From the NCBI RefSeq assembly GCF_964199755.1, contig NC_133896.1, forward strand, positions 63,777,142 through 63,841,141: DNA of 64,000 nt, written 5' to 3'. Made by a program: the position numbers and the translations under genes. Under the pieces are notes generated by a model. It did not search any database. It had not been told where the DNA came from and saw only the letters and a list, made by a program, of their open reading frames with translations. The number at the start of each line of letters is the position of its first letter. Position 1 is the first letter of the stretch. Source of the DNA: Larus michahellis (Eukaryota > Chordata > Aves > Charadriiformes > Laridae). Shown here in pieces: positions 1 to 13,600 of this stretch.

Positions 1-3000
1 ACGAAGAACACTGAATTTAGTGCAGTAGATAAAAGCTTAGAGGGTATGCAGATTGTCGGGTACGTGCTCATACACAGTAACGTACTTCTGTTTAACATAT
101 ACACGTAAGGTTGATTGCAGATAAAGTAAAGATACCATATGATTGTTTTAAAATTTCCACCAAGTTTGGAAGCCCCTCTCACCTTTGTGTCCTGGGTCAC
201 CTTTCCTGAATTGAGCTGCTGCTGTTCTTTTTATGTCCAGGTGGTGCAGTGAGTCACCAGCTCTGTCAAATCAGCAAAAATTTAATCTCTGGCATGATGG
301 ACATCGGCTTAAATGATTGTCAGATTTAGCCAGACTGTTACAATGGTGTCACTGGGTAAGTGATCATCACTTTGTCAGCACGGGGACTCTCGATATTGTA
401 CTGAGGCAGTAGACTCCTCGGATACTCAGTTTTACTCTGTATATGTTAAAGTATTGACTTTCTCCGTAGAAAATGCTGGCAAGGCATCTGGGCCTTTGAC
501 TGCTTGCCAGTAATCCGAGTGTTATTGTTATCTATAATTTGAATGTTAGTGTCTGCATGTTTGCAGACTGATAACTCACTTTATCACCTTTCTGTGTATA
601 CTTTCTGAGTGGCTGACTTTATTTTATCAAACTTTGTCAAAAAAATGGAGTCTTGGTTAAAGCTGATGAAAACTAAGATTTGTCTTTCATGCCGTTCCAA
701 AGCCAAGTTGGAAGTAAATGCTAATATCCAGGAAAGAAAATGCTGTGCTCTTGCTGTATTGGAAGCAGTCAAAAAGCTCTCTGCTAAGATAAAATCTCTT
801 CTAAGGAGTTAGTTCTGTTATAGCTCTTGAGGAGTCATCCTGTATGCATAGCTTTGGTCAAGTTTCTCTTCACAAAACTGTGTTTTGATGCAGACACTGA
901 ACTGGAGAGTTTTTAGGCCTCTTCTTGTTTGAATGTACTTAATAGTCTTAGACGTAATCCTGATAACTCTTTTTGAAATAGGATCTCACACCTTTCATCA
1001 TGGGAACTGTCCTTAGAGCCCTGTCCTCTGCTGGCACTTGGGCACAGGATGCAATCTCAGCTGGAGGAGTGTAGGTACTAAATAGCATGGATCTGTGTGC
1101 TTATATGTAAGAGTGTTAATTCCCTATTCTAGCAGAAAATGCTGAGGACAGGAACAGTGGCCACCAGCCCTGCGCTGGGGATGTTGCAGGCAAATCAAAA
1201 CAGCCTGTGTTTGAGCAGGTCGCACGGGTGTTGTGCTCTCACAGCCCACTGTGTTCTGGGAACTTTGACGCGGCTGGTGCCCGGTGAGCTCTGGGCAGTT
1301 GCTTTCTGCGTTGGCTCCTTGCTTTGCCGTAAGCCTGCTCTGTTCTCCGAAGAGTCTGCGCTGTGGTGGCTGACGGCCTTGCAGGATTGACTGATACCGT
1401 TGTCAAAGCAGTCAAAAGTTCTGTCCATGGGTTCAGCTTAGGACATCCTCTTTCTTCTGTACCCCACTGCCACTGCTTGTTCCTCTCTGTCTCCCAGTTT
1501 TTTACTGCTTAAGCAAGTTGGCCCAGTTGTAAGCTGTGTGATGCTTAATTTTCACAGCGGGAAGGCAGCCCCGGGTTGGCCAGCAGATGCGGTAATGCTC
1601 ATCTGTCTTGCTTTAAGGCTGGAATTGTGTCTGTAAGCCCTTAGGGGAAACGTAAAGTAAAAATTGATTTTTAGTTTGCTGTGGACATGGTGCAAGTCAG
1701 AAGAAATCTCTGTGTGTTTTTTAAGGCAGTGCAGCAATTTCCCTCAGCTTCCACCTGCTCATGTTTGAGTGTTGTTGAAAAGGCTTTGTTACTACATAAT
1801 ATTAGTCAATAAAGCATAAAAAAATCTAGAAAATTGTATGTTTATTATTAAAGTCTCCTCTGGGAGCTGGTACGCAACCATATTTTGATAATCTAATATG
1901 TACTGAGACAGAAGACTTTAAGAAATTACCTTTTTGCGATTTTTTACATTTTTCTAGCTATATTTATTAATTGGTATGACCCACAGAGAACTTCCAGACC
2001 CACTTGTGGTATTTTAGGTGAGCCATGAGATGAGTAAAGGTAAGAGCTGTGATACAGGAGGAGGACTGCTGTTCTCACAGATACACCACTCTGAGTGCAC
2101 TTGTGCTTTTTTTTTTTTCTTAAGTGTGAAGATTGTTCAGTGTTGACGTAATATTTTAAGGAAATAAAAATTTTCGTGTTACCTGGCATCTTTAAGCCAA
2201 ACTTGAGACATCTTTAAGCCATACTCAATGACTTTGAAATATATGTCCTAGTTGAATTAGTGGGAATCTTGTGAGTATGGCTGGGATGACATGGGCTCCT
2301 GGGTGCTGTACTACTGGAGAGCTGAGACAAATCACCTGTAAATTACTGGACAGTAAATGGTTCTTCTGGTCTCAGAATCTAAACCTTTCCTTTGACACCA
2401 AAATGATATGCGTATCAGAGTAGACTTTTTCTGTTTCTGTAAATGCTTCAGTGCAGTAAAAAATAAGCTTAAATGTTGACATCAAAACTATCAAGCCTAA
2501 CTTTTATGGTTAGGACTCTGTTGAGCTCCTTGACAGTAGTTTGGGGGTCTTTGCAGGTTGGGACGGAGAACACAGTATCTTTTGCTTGCATTTGAAAAGT
2601 TGTGTTGGACTTCATTTTAAAGGCGATTAACACTGCAGCACAAGGTTGAGGGCACCAGGAAAACATGCTGGCTGATGATGTGACCCAGCTTGACTTCTGG
2701 ACAAAACAGCATCGGTGTGAAGTAAACAGATAACACGGATTTGACTAGAGTTTGTTAATAAGGTTAAGACAGCAATTGTCAAATACAACAACTGTGCAGC
2801 TATCATTTGATCGTGGGCTTTTCTTGATATCCCATAATATTGAAATTGCAATTGCTTTGTGTTTGCTCTGGCCACATATAGTTACAGAAGGGGGAAAAAA
2901 TGTCCCTATATGAGGGCTGGTGCCCTCAGCAGCAACGTGTGGACGTAGCCTGTCATGCCATCTTGATTGAACTGGAGTTAGCTGCGGCAATGTTGTTTAG

Positions 3001-4642
3001 CTTGGAACACAAACCTTTTCAGAGATAGTTATTTTAGCTAGTGTGCTTTCATTGTATTGCTGCAATCAAAACCAAGTCTGTTGCTCCTCTAAGTAGTAAT
3101 TCAGGTGCTTGATATAAATGACTTATTCCTTTCTTTTTAAGGAGCAAACATGACAGTTTCAAGCATGCCTCTCAGGATTTTCTTTTTAAGACATTCCAGT
3201 TACTTCTTGTCCTGGTGAAGTATTATTCATGTATTTTCTTTTTTCGTGCTCGAATTCTTCCTTTGGCTTTTTATTATTACCAGGAATAAATCTGTGGCTT
3301 TTTTCCTGTAGAGTTATTTTCTCAGAACCCAACTTTGTATCTCACCTGCAGTCACCCTACTTCTCCTTTTATGGCATTGCAGCATCTTTTGGCGACGCCA
3401 AAGAGAGCAGCTTATATAGCTTCAGTGACGGTTAAATAGAGTAAGCTGATGGAATTGAGTAGATGGCACTTGTGTTTGGGTCCAGGGGTCCAACCAAGGC
3501 CTTGCCTTCTCTTCTGACGTTTCCATGGCAGGATTTGGTCTGATGAGCCACACTTTGTGGTGGGGGTGTGCTGCTTTCCTAGTCACTTGCTTTTCATGGT
3601 TGGCCTTGAATCCTTTTAATTGCTGTAGTGTATTCACTTTAGTATGCTAAATATATAATTGGTATTTTTGTGCTTGATGTTTTTGAGACAATAATGTTGC
3701 CAGGTATTAAGGGCAAGCTGAAGGAGTTTTTTGGTTTTAGCGAGGAGGGGGGGAGTATCTGCTATCTAGAGGAGAAGCGAGAGTTTGGGCACTGCAGAAC
3801 AGGACTCCCTGTTTTGTCTACTGGGGCTGATAGGGCATTTTTTGGTCTGGGGAAGAATGTAATTTTGTCCCTCACTCAGTAGCTCTGTCTCCAGTTTGCT
3901 TGCCAACTGCACCCTGCTTGCCACCTTGCTAGTGCTGTCACCAATGACGAGCACAAGGATTAGTCTGGAATTTCTTTCTGAAATGACCATCAGTGGCATA
4001 TCTAATACTGGTATTTTTTCTTCTTTATTTTTAAACTTCACTTAGGTGAGTCAAGTGGTTCTCACCTCTCTGAGTTACTGCTTTAGTCCGTGCTCAGACC
4101 TAGGTGGGTGGTGGGTGCTGCATTAAACATGTGTTTGGCTTACAAACTGATGGAGAGGAGAGTTCACAATTATAATGCACAAAGATTTAAGTCCATGGAA
4201 GTTACACTTAAGTCTACTCTAAATCCCTTCTATACTGCCAGAATGGCAAGTACCTGCAGTGTAAATCACAGGCAGTATTAACGTTGAAAAAACCCACACC
4301 TTAGATCTGGAGTACAGTTATGTAGCAATTTAAAAATAAATCACAGTGATACAGTGTCTCATAGCTTATGTAATCTCAGCACACTTGGCGTCCTGGTCTT
4401 TGTTTTCTACTTTTTCTTCACTCTAGAAAGGGTGTTTGTGTGCACATGCAGGAAAAAACTATGCATGTGTGCTTAAATGGGTGTGTTTCATCCTTAAAAT
4501 GTGTTAAATAGGACTTAAAGAACCTGCATTTTTTTTAATTTAGTGTGTGTAAAAATAGTATGTACCTTCATTTTAGAAATGAGCAAATTGTTTTAAACTT
4601 ACACAACCTAATGTCTGCTCTCTTTTCTGTCTTACCTAATAG
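1..4642 (+). other. AGK intron, 3' part
   Basis: Sequence upstream of the first visible AGK exon. I searched it for the expected AGK N-terminal exon (TLRNHWKK..WGGHWLYGKHC-like) on the plus strand and did not find it. It is therefore taken as intron, with the promoter and first exons outside the window. No repeat or conserved coding block recognised. Confidence 0.7.
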
Positions 4643-4682
4643 TGATAACCTGCTACGAAGAGCTGCGTGCCAAGAAGCCCAG
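4643..4682 (+). CDS. AGK: AGK exon encoding [13 protein letters not shown]
   Basis: First AGK exon visible, 40 nt. It starts after the acceptor CTAATAG and ends before the donor GTAATG. The first base completes a Cys codon begun in the upstream exon, which is outside the window. The remaining 13 codons read [13 protein letters not shown], identical to human residues 35-47 as I recall them. It ends on a codon boundary. Confidence 0.95.
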
Positions 4683-7600
4683 GTAATGCTGTTTAAAGTG
4701 ATAAAATTAGATTAAAATCTCCCTCTTATCTTGGTTGTGCAGGGCTCCTGAGATTTTCCCAACGGGTTCTCTACGTGACAAGCCTTATAACAATGCCATC
4801 TGTGTTCTTTTGCTAAAATGCCAAAGGGTGGACACAGCCTGCAGCCAGGGTACTGTACCTTTCATGCCCTGACTGCTGTTGGGATGGATGGTGCAGTGTT
4901 ATCACTGGGGTAATCTTAGTTGCTTCTGTAGCTACCCAGACCTCCATTTCGGCAGGTGTAATTACTCTGTGTCTGTAAAGTTCTGGTGGGAAGATGGTTT
5001 GTTGATAAGGCGAAAATCTCAGATGCACCACGACGGGCAGAAGCAGTGCAAATCGCTTCGTGTTAGTGCTCAGCTGGAAGAGACCTTGTCCTTGTCTATT
5101 TGATCCTGAGTGACTTTATCAAGGACATCTCCTATGAAGACAGGCCGAGAGAGTTGGGGTTGTTTGGCCTGCAGAAGAGAGGGCACTGGGGAGACCTTAT
5201 AGCAGCCTTCCAGTACTTCAGTGGGGCCTACAGGAAAGCTGGGGAGGGACTCTTTATCGGGGATTGCAGTGATAGGACGAGGGGTAACGTTTTTAAACTG
5301 GAAGAGCGGAGATTTAGATTAGATATTAGGAAGAAATTCTTTACTGTCAGGGTGATGAGACTCTGGAACAGGCTGCAAAGGGAAGTTGTGGATGCCCCAT
5401 CCCTGGAAGTGTTCAAGGCCAGGCTGGATGGGGCTTTGAGCAACCTGGTCTAGTGGGAGGTGTCCCTGCCCATGGCAGGGGGGTTGCAACTAGATGATCT
5501 CTAAGGTCCCTTCCAACCTGAACCATTCTGTGATTCTGTGATATGATTTATGATACTAAGTGGGATGACTGACCTAGCGCTTTTGAGACTCATGTACTGG
5601 GAAATTAATGGAGACAACCTGTTTGCTGATCACTGACAAGAAAGCTAGTATTCAGAGAGTTATTCTCTGAGTATACTGACTACTGCATTTTGTAGTTTGC
5701 GGCCTGCATGGGCAACCAGCAACAAACAAATTCCAATACAGTAGTATTCCCATAAAGAAATCTTGTCCTTAATACGCAGTCTTTTAGGGGCACAAGTGCT
5801 GCTGCCCGTGGATGACATCACTGCACAGGTACTGCTTATGGGCTCTGATTACCCCAGTGGTGTGCTGTAGGATTTTAAGAGTCTTTCTAACTCCCACAAA
5901 TAAAGTTTATTCTAAACCTGCTTCTCCATGCCAGATCTTCAAGATATTGCAGGGTATAACACTGCTCCCATCATTGCTATGTACTGGGGCCTGAGAAGAA
6001 TGGTGAAAATTAATTTTCTTGTTAAAAAACTTCCCTTTAGATTACCCTGCTTCTGTGGTGCACCTGAATAATCCCAATTTTAAGTCTGCCTGCTGTTGAG
6101 GGAAAGATATTCACAGCAGCTTGATTTAGGCAATGGACCTTCATGCCAGAATAGATGAAAGGGAGCTCAAGTCTAATGAAAGAATAAGAAAAATCTTTCC
6201 CTGAAAATCCTGCTTTCATAAATCATACTTACAGCTTCAGAGTCAAATGCATTTCCAACTCATAGTATCAGTTGTTCTTGATTTTTGTGTTTTCAATACT
6301 CATTTTTACTGCATAATAGAAGTTTTTTATATTGCCAAAAATAGCAGTTAATACCTCAGCATTTGAAGCATACTGACCAAATTAAAATTTTTTTTTAAAA
6401 AGGTACCGATGAAATTATGCATAAGTAGAAGTTAAAAAACCTAAGCGTGTATGCTGTCAAAAAGGTGTAAGTGCTAAGGAAAGACTGGTACAAGGAGACA
6501 GTTCTTCTGTGGAAATTCTGACTTTCCTGTTTCTTAATTCCAGTCATTAAGTTGTGGGATCTATTCCATTATGGCTTATTCTTGTAAATGAAAGTGCAAA
6601 ACCACTGTCAACAGAGCTTCCTACAATTTCAGTGGTTAAAGCCTGGGAAAATATCCTGCAGAAGACTCCTGCATTAGAAAGGAGTGAACCAGAAAGCCTA
6701 GTAATCAATTCTTGCTGTAATTTGCATTCTCACTGATGTGTCAGAGCCAAATACTGCTTGAAATAACACCGCAGTAAGGCATTAAATGTCTGATATGTTC
6801 TTCAGAATAACAACAATCTATAATTGTTTGAAAAATGCTACTTGCATTTATAGTGCTGTAGAAGTATTGGGGAAAAAACAGAGGCAGACTCACCCAAGAA
6901 AAAGTTTAGTCTTAGTGACGTGGGGGGGGTCTCCCTCATTATTTTTACATCAGGTTTTTAAATTTTTAAGGCTGTTACGATATGAAATTTATGAGGTGCC
7001 CACCTTCCTGCCAAAGTATCTGCTACAGCAGTACTTCATGCACAGACTCCACTGTGCATGTCTGAGTTTAAATATCAGTTTATGGTGACAGCCTTGGGGT
7101 GGCAGATGATCATAGAAAGATTCTATAATAAAGAACCCATTTATCAAATTTAAAACCTTTTACACTTCCTTGTCTGGAATAAGCCAGTGTTAGCTGACTG
7201 TGAACTTCCTTTGCAAATGTGGTCTTGCTGATTGACCTTGTTGTTCTTGAGCTCTGGGTATGTGTTGAAGAGGTCCTGTTTAGCTGGCAAACGATTCACT
7301 CTGTGGAGCAGCGATAGTTTTACATAAAGGAATGCAGTTTCTCTGTTAATATTCATAAAGCATTACAAAGCCTTTGTGTAAAGGGTTTTTCATAGTTGCA
7401 AAATAGTGATTGTCATCTTAGAAGTCCAGAAATGCAATATCTGGAAGTGTGCGTTTGACAAGGAAGTGAAAAAGGCATTAACTTTCTTAAATTATACCTT
7501 CCTATATGTATTTAATAACCGTTTTAAATTTCTGGCTTGAAGTTGTCTTTCTTTATGTTGTGCTCTGAAAAAAAGACTTCCAGAATGTTGCATTATTATT

Positions 7601-10600
7601 TTCTTATTTCCTGTCTTAAAAATCAGCATTTGCTTTAGAAATCCCTCTTTACATCACAAAAATGTCTAAGTATATTACATAAAGAAGTAATTATGTCATT
7701 ACTCATAAATTCTTTATTAGCCTCGTTAGGTTGTTTAGGGCAAGCAAATACATCACATTCTGCCCCCCAAGCAAATAATTAATTGTTTCTAACAGCTGTA
7801 ACATGGCGGAGGTCCCCTATATTTCCCAATTCCTGCAATAAAAGAAGTTGGTCTGTTTTCCAGCTGTTTTTTGAGTAAAGCTTAAGAGCTGTTGATTTGT
7901 TTCTCTTTCTTTGAAGATTCCTTTACTGTCAGTGACTTCTCTCATCTTTTTCCGTTCTTGAAGAAGAAATTTGGATGTTTTAAGCAACATAGCCAGCTGC
8001 ATGCTTCTTTTAATTGAGGCTTCCTGAGCAAAGTTGGCAAGTGGAATGAATTATGAATTTAAACTGTGCTTTGTGTACAGTGTCCACCTTCTTCAATATT
8101 AAAAAATTTCTGCTAGGGGGATTACTTTTAAGATAAAGGTGGAAAAAAAACCAACAACCAGGGACAGTTGACTCTGTAGTTCAGCACAGTAGTCCTCTGT
8201 TCCTGCTTTATTTCTGGGGCTTCTGGATGGTACTGCTGAATACGTTGTCATCCCTCTACTCAAAACCAGTTTGATTTGGTGTGGTAGTGAGGATGCCTTT
8301 AGGTGATCTAAAAGAGGTTTACAGAGTGGGAAGTAACATTGTGTGGAAGCTTTGCCTTTTCTTGCCTCTCCTGTGCTGAAAAGCTATGGAAATAGGTATA
8401 AATGGCTAAAAAGTAGAAGAGGCTGTATGGAGTAACTCTTGAGGATTTAAAATTGAGGCACCTATTAAGAATTGGATTCAAAGTTGAAGAGGATTTCAGT
8501 GATTTTTATATGGAGCCATTAGGAAGAAAAAATGTCTGAAAAACAGTGAGCTTGCTTATAGGTCAGGGCAAATTCTCTGGTGATTATCTTCCATATCTTC
8601 AAAAACTTAACCATAGAAAATACAAAAATGAGCAGAAGAGATACAAGAAACCAAGTCCAGAAGTGGAAAAAGATGCAGAAAGAAGGTGGCAGGCAGGTGT
8701 ACGAGAATTACATAAGGAAGGAAAATCAAGTAACCTTGGAGTCAAGGGTAGTTCCCTGGATCTCTGCCCATGGCGGAAAACCAGAGGTTGACAAAAATGA
8801 AACGGTGGTGGAATTGTAAAAATGAGCTAAAAAGTACTGTGACAGTGGTGTGAGCTGTTGCTAAAAGTGCAGGTCTTTGAATAGCAGACCTGTACAATGG
8901 CTGAAGATGGAAGTCATTTGAATGTCATGAGGCTTGAAAGCCCATTGACATTTGGAGAGATGCATTATTTTAAACTGTTTTACCAGTGTGCTTAAAAGAT
9001 AAACTGAACTTTGCTCTTTTTATCTCACTTAGGCTTTTGGTAACGAGCTGATCCCTTCCAGTATGCCGTTGAAGAAAGCCACAGTGTTCCTCAACCCAGC
9101 AGCTTGCAAAGGGTAAAATTGCCCCTTCTTTACACTCATTGTGAGGCACTCTTTCTGTTATTTTTGCTCTGCCATCCACTATAAAATACAGCCAGATTTT
9201 TGAGCTCATTTTTGCCTCCCTCTGACGCCAAGCTGGTGCTATGTAACTATGCCAAACTTTATTTCACCAAAAATATTGGGATGAGAAATAGAACTAGATG
9301 CTTCAGTTGAAAGAATGATTTCTAAACATATGTATATTTTTAATTTTTCTTTTATCCTGTGTTTTGTCCTTCGTCACTCCTTTGTGGAATTCCTTTGTAT
9401 TCCTTCCACACTTTTGTATGTGATGCGTTTCTGTCATCAAAAACTGTAGAAATAAAGAGGTGACCTTGATTGCTTCAAGGCTTGAAGTTAGCCAGCCATG
9501 ATCTTACTTCTGTGGGAACCTGTCCTTGAAAGGGATGTGTCCACAAACTGAGAGGCTAAATATGGGCTCAGAGCAAGACTCTTGGAAGAGGTCGGCCGCT
9601 ATTTTTGCATGCTCATTAGCAGAAAAACAGTTACCTTGGATATGATATGTGTCTCACTTTGCTGATCAGCTAAGCTTTGTATCGGTTGCATCTTGGGGAG
9701 GGGCGGGGAGTTGTCAGTATGAAAGGAATTATGTATCCGACATGGAAGTGCTTGGACTTCTATGTGCTTTTGTTCAAAACACCCATGACTGTAAAATGCA
9801 AAGTGTTAATAAATTAAGTCTCTGACTTCTAGTCTCATGTTTCTACTTGTAAGCGATTTATAGTTAATGGCGTAATTATTTTATTATGCAGTTACAGGCA
9901 GAAATATAACAAAAGAAAGTCAGATAAAATTTTGCTTCTAAACTTATTTAATAATATGTAACAATAAATATTTTTCTAATGTTTCTGAAAACCTAAATGG
10001 GCCTTCTTTGTGGTCGTAAATTCTGGTGCTCTGTAAGTAATTAATTTTCTAATAAATTTCTTTCTGGAGATCTTGTTTTGTTTTTTTTATAATTATTTTT
10101 GGAGAAACCTAGATAACCTCTACTGCATTTATTAAAACTGCAACAAAAAGCTGACATCTGAGATATGAGTCTAGAAATGTAATACATTTGAACCAAATGA
10201 AATCTCATCTTTCCTGACTGGCAGGTTGAGTGCCTGATTGTGTAGATTGTATGCTCTGTTTTTAAGAAGATTTCTTCATGTTATTCATTGGTTTCTTTCC
10301 TTTTAATTTCTTTTAGCCACCAGACTAATGAAATAACTTTCACTCTGTTTTTTCTAGCAAAGCCAGGAACCTTTTTGAAAAGAATGCTGCTCCAATTTTG
10401 CACTTATCTGGCTTGGATGTAACGGTGGTTAAGGTAAGGACTGTTCTGTTAATGTAGATACATTGTCTGCTCTGCTTTGTCCTCTTGAAGAACGGAAATT
10501 CATTTCTGGATGCATTTGAAATTCTCAGTTGTCCTGTAGACATCTTGTGAGAAGAAATAAATACTGAGACATTAAGTTGGTACTTAATCTTTTTCTTTTT

Positions 10601-13600
10601 AATTCACAGGTGATTTACAAACTGTGTACTGAATTTTTAACTTTCAGCTAAAGCAGTACATGTGCTTGTCTGTGTGTCTGCAGCGGCCCTTCTATAATTC
10701 ATGTTTGAGAGAAAACCTCTAAATATTTGAGTGCTGGCTAGTGGTGCGTGCCCATCACTGTTGAAATTGTCAATTCTGCCTGAACTTGCAGAATTCACAA
10801 GTGAGGAATTTTGATGTGCAGTGGAACTGTTCAGATTAATTAAAAATAACCTTTTATTTTTACACTGAAGATATTTCAGTGTATCCCCAAATAATTCAAC
10901 ATTCCCATCGTGAAAGCAGAACGCTGAGCTCTAAATGGTTTGAATTAGCAGAGAGGTTTTCTTTGGAAAAAGAAGTAAAAGTAAGCATGAAGGGTTTCTG
11001 ATCTTTCTACAGGTTTTTGAGGCAGGAGCGTGGTTTGCTTGTGGTTTTTTTTCAATATAAAACTACTGGGAAATATGATTATTGTTGCTGTATTCTAAAT
11101 CTGTTGAATAAGATCATCTCTGATATTTAGCCTTTGTTTAGCCTTTGTGTGTATGTGTTTGCTTGCACATGCTTTAGTAGGCAGCAGACTTGTCTTAGAA
11201 ATTGAAGAAATTTCAGTGAATATAAGTAATATATGGCACTCTGTGGCTGTATGAGAATAACTATTAAGCAAATGGATAGATGAGTCTGTCTTTTTTCCTA
11301 CAGAAGAGAAATCCTAGAAATAGTCACTTGAGTTCTCACGTTTGGATTTCTGTTTCTTCAGACTGATTATGAGGGACAAGCGAAAAAGCTGCTGGAATTG
11401 ATGGAAAACACTGATCTGATCATTATTGCAGGAGGAGATGGCACAGTACAGGAGGTACTGCAGAAGCTTTAACCTGGTTTGTTGAGAATCGTAGTCAGGC
11501 TGAGGGTGAGAAGACTGAGTCTGTGTAATGTAGTGACGTCGTAACAGCTATTACTGGAGATTTGTCCATGTTAGTATCTGTGTTTTCAGTCAATGTTATA
11601 ATCTGGGGATAAGAAAACTCTGCTAGTTGGTATTAGTCTAAAAGTGATGATGGGAGATGGGATTGGGGGCAGAAGGAGTGTGTGACATAACTATCTTGAA
11701 GAATTTTATTTTAGAATGAGAAATTTATTTGGGGAGACATGATTCTAACTTTTTCTTTCTGTGTAATGTAACTGTAATGGTTTAATTTTCAAAGTTTGTT
11801 CCTATCTGTGCTCCCCCAGAGGAATGCATGTTTTGCTAAGTGGGAATCAAATAATTTAAAAATTATGTGTGAGTGATAACAAAGCACGGTATGTATTTAA
11901 TAAATGCCTGTTGTCAAGGTGATTAATGACAGGAGCAAACTACCAGCAGAACTGGGGGATACTCTATTTTTCGAGGAAGGTTGTATTTTATTAAAGCATT
12001 TCCTGGAATGCTAACACTGGCTTCATAAGGCAATGGCTAAATGAAATGCAATGACTTTAAGAGCAAGTGGTCAGAATATGTTTGCACGTTTCTCCGGGCC
12101 TTAAAATCGATTATTGTTAATTGCACACTGACCTATGCTATTTTTGTGTTATGCAGAGCATTATTCAGTGTTAAAATGTTTCCACTGGCATGGGTTGTGG
12201 CACCAGCATATACTTATGCGCACTCATAACCCTGCTATTTCCACCATGTTTGCACACTAAACATGCCTTCTTTCTTGTGTAAGCAACTGTAGGACCTTCC
12301 ACAAAAGAGTGGCTGCTCCTTAAATCTTTTCCAAACAGTAAATGTGGGTATGAATTTCATAGCTTTCTACTGCAACTGAAAAAATAATTTCTCAGAGCTG
12401 GGCATTTCCCATGTTTTTCAGGTCGTAACTGGACTTCTCCGCAGAGCAGATGAGGTGAGGAAGAGTGACTTTTTTTTTTTTTTTAAATTTTGTTTATTTC
12501 TTAGAGGAAGTGTCTTGTGCATTCACTGTGATCTCTTGGCCTCAGCTGTCTTCTACAGATATGCTGCTTACTAATCTGGAGCCAGCTTGCTCCGTAATAA
12601 GTCAGGCATGCTAGTGTCCTGCAATTCTGCCCGTTGTTCTTCGTTCCCTTTCTTAGGGAGTGCAGTGGCTCCCAAGCCATGGCTTTGGGAAGTTTCCAGC
12701 ATCAGAGCAGGGATGTTGACAAGCCAAATGCACAACTTTCAAAGATCCAGGGACCAGCTGTGTATGTCGCTTTGTTTGGCAGAAGCTTCAGGCGAAAGTA
12801 CATGTTTTTCTCATATTTGCACAAGCCTGAATGTGAATCCAGTTATGGCCGTGCTCCTATCACTTTATGATTGCTTTGCCATTTTTTCAAGCGGTGAATA
12901 CCTACCTATGCAGATGGCTGCAGAAAGCAAATTTTAACCTCTCAAGGTGGATCGCTCTGAATGGAAATGAGAGAGATTTTTCTTTTTAAAGAGGGAGGAC
13001 AGTGTTATTGAAGAAAGGAGGGAATCATTGTTCCCAAAACCTTCTGGCAGGAGCTGGCAAAAACTCAATTAAATGATCCAGACAAGATTATGATGATATC
13101 CTTGGCAGCTAGAATTGTATCTGTTTAGGCAGTTGCTTTGTCTGAATGTGACAAGAGAAGCTCTGCAACCAAGCCGGTATTTTTAAAAGGACGCTGGCTG
13201 TATCAATTCTGAGACATCAATTTTTTAAATTTAATATTATTATAGTTGGCCCCTGACACCTCCATAATCGAAAGATACTGGAAGAAAAGTTTTAGAGGCT
13301 TTACTGGCTAGTTTTTCTTCTCTGTTTTTTGACTTACTATCTTTACGTAGCTTGGGTTGATTTGCAGCAGCATAGAAAATTCAGCATCTGGCACTATTTT
13401 GGGTGGAATGTACTGCATTGTAGTATTGCCACTGTGTCACTTTATGCCTTTAGCCAGGGAATTCTTGTCCTTCATATCCCTCTGTCCTAGGAGTAGAGAT
13501 CTGCAGTTTGGCGCCCTCACTCTGTGCTCTGCTTCCCCTTTTTACTCGGTTATCTCATACCAGTGTTGCGTGGATCAGATGGGCCTGTGCTGCGTGGTAT

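Noticed and set aside
609-812. 67-codon basic frame near the left edge, considered as the missing AGK N-terminal exon
   Set aside because: It does not resemble the AGK N-terminus (TLRNHWKK..GGHWLYGK) and begins at GTG rather than ATG.
1139-1390. 83-codon Cys/Leu-rich frame in AGK intron sequence
   Set aside because: No flanking splice sites or known similarity. It is overlapped by an equally long frame on the other strand.
8546-8819. Two overlapping Lys/Glu-rich frames in an AGK intron
   Set aside because: Purine-rich DNA gives such frames easily. The two frames conflict, there are no matching splice sites, and no family was recognised.
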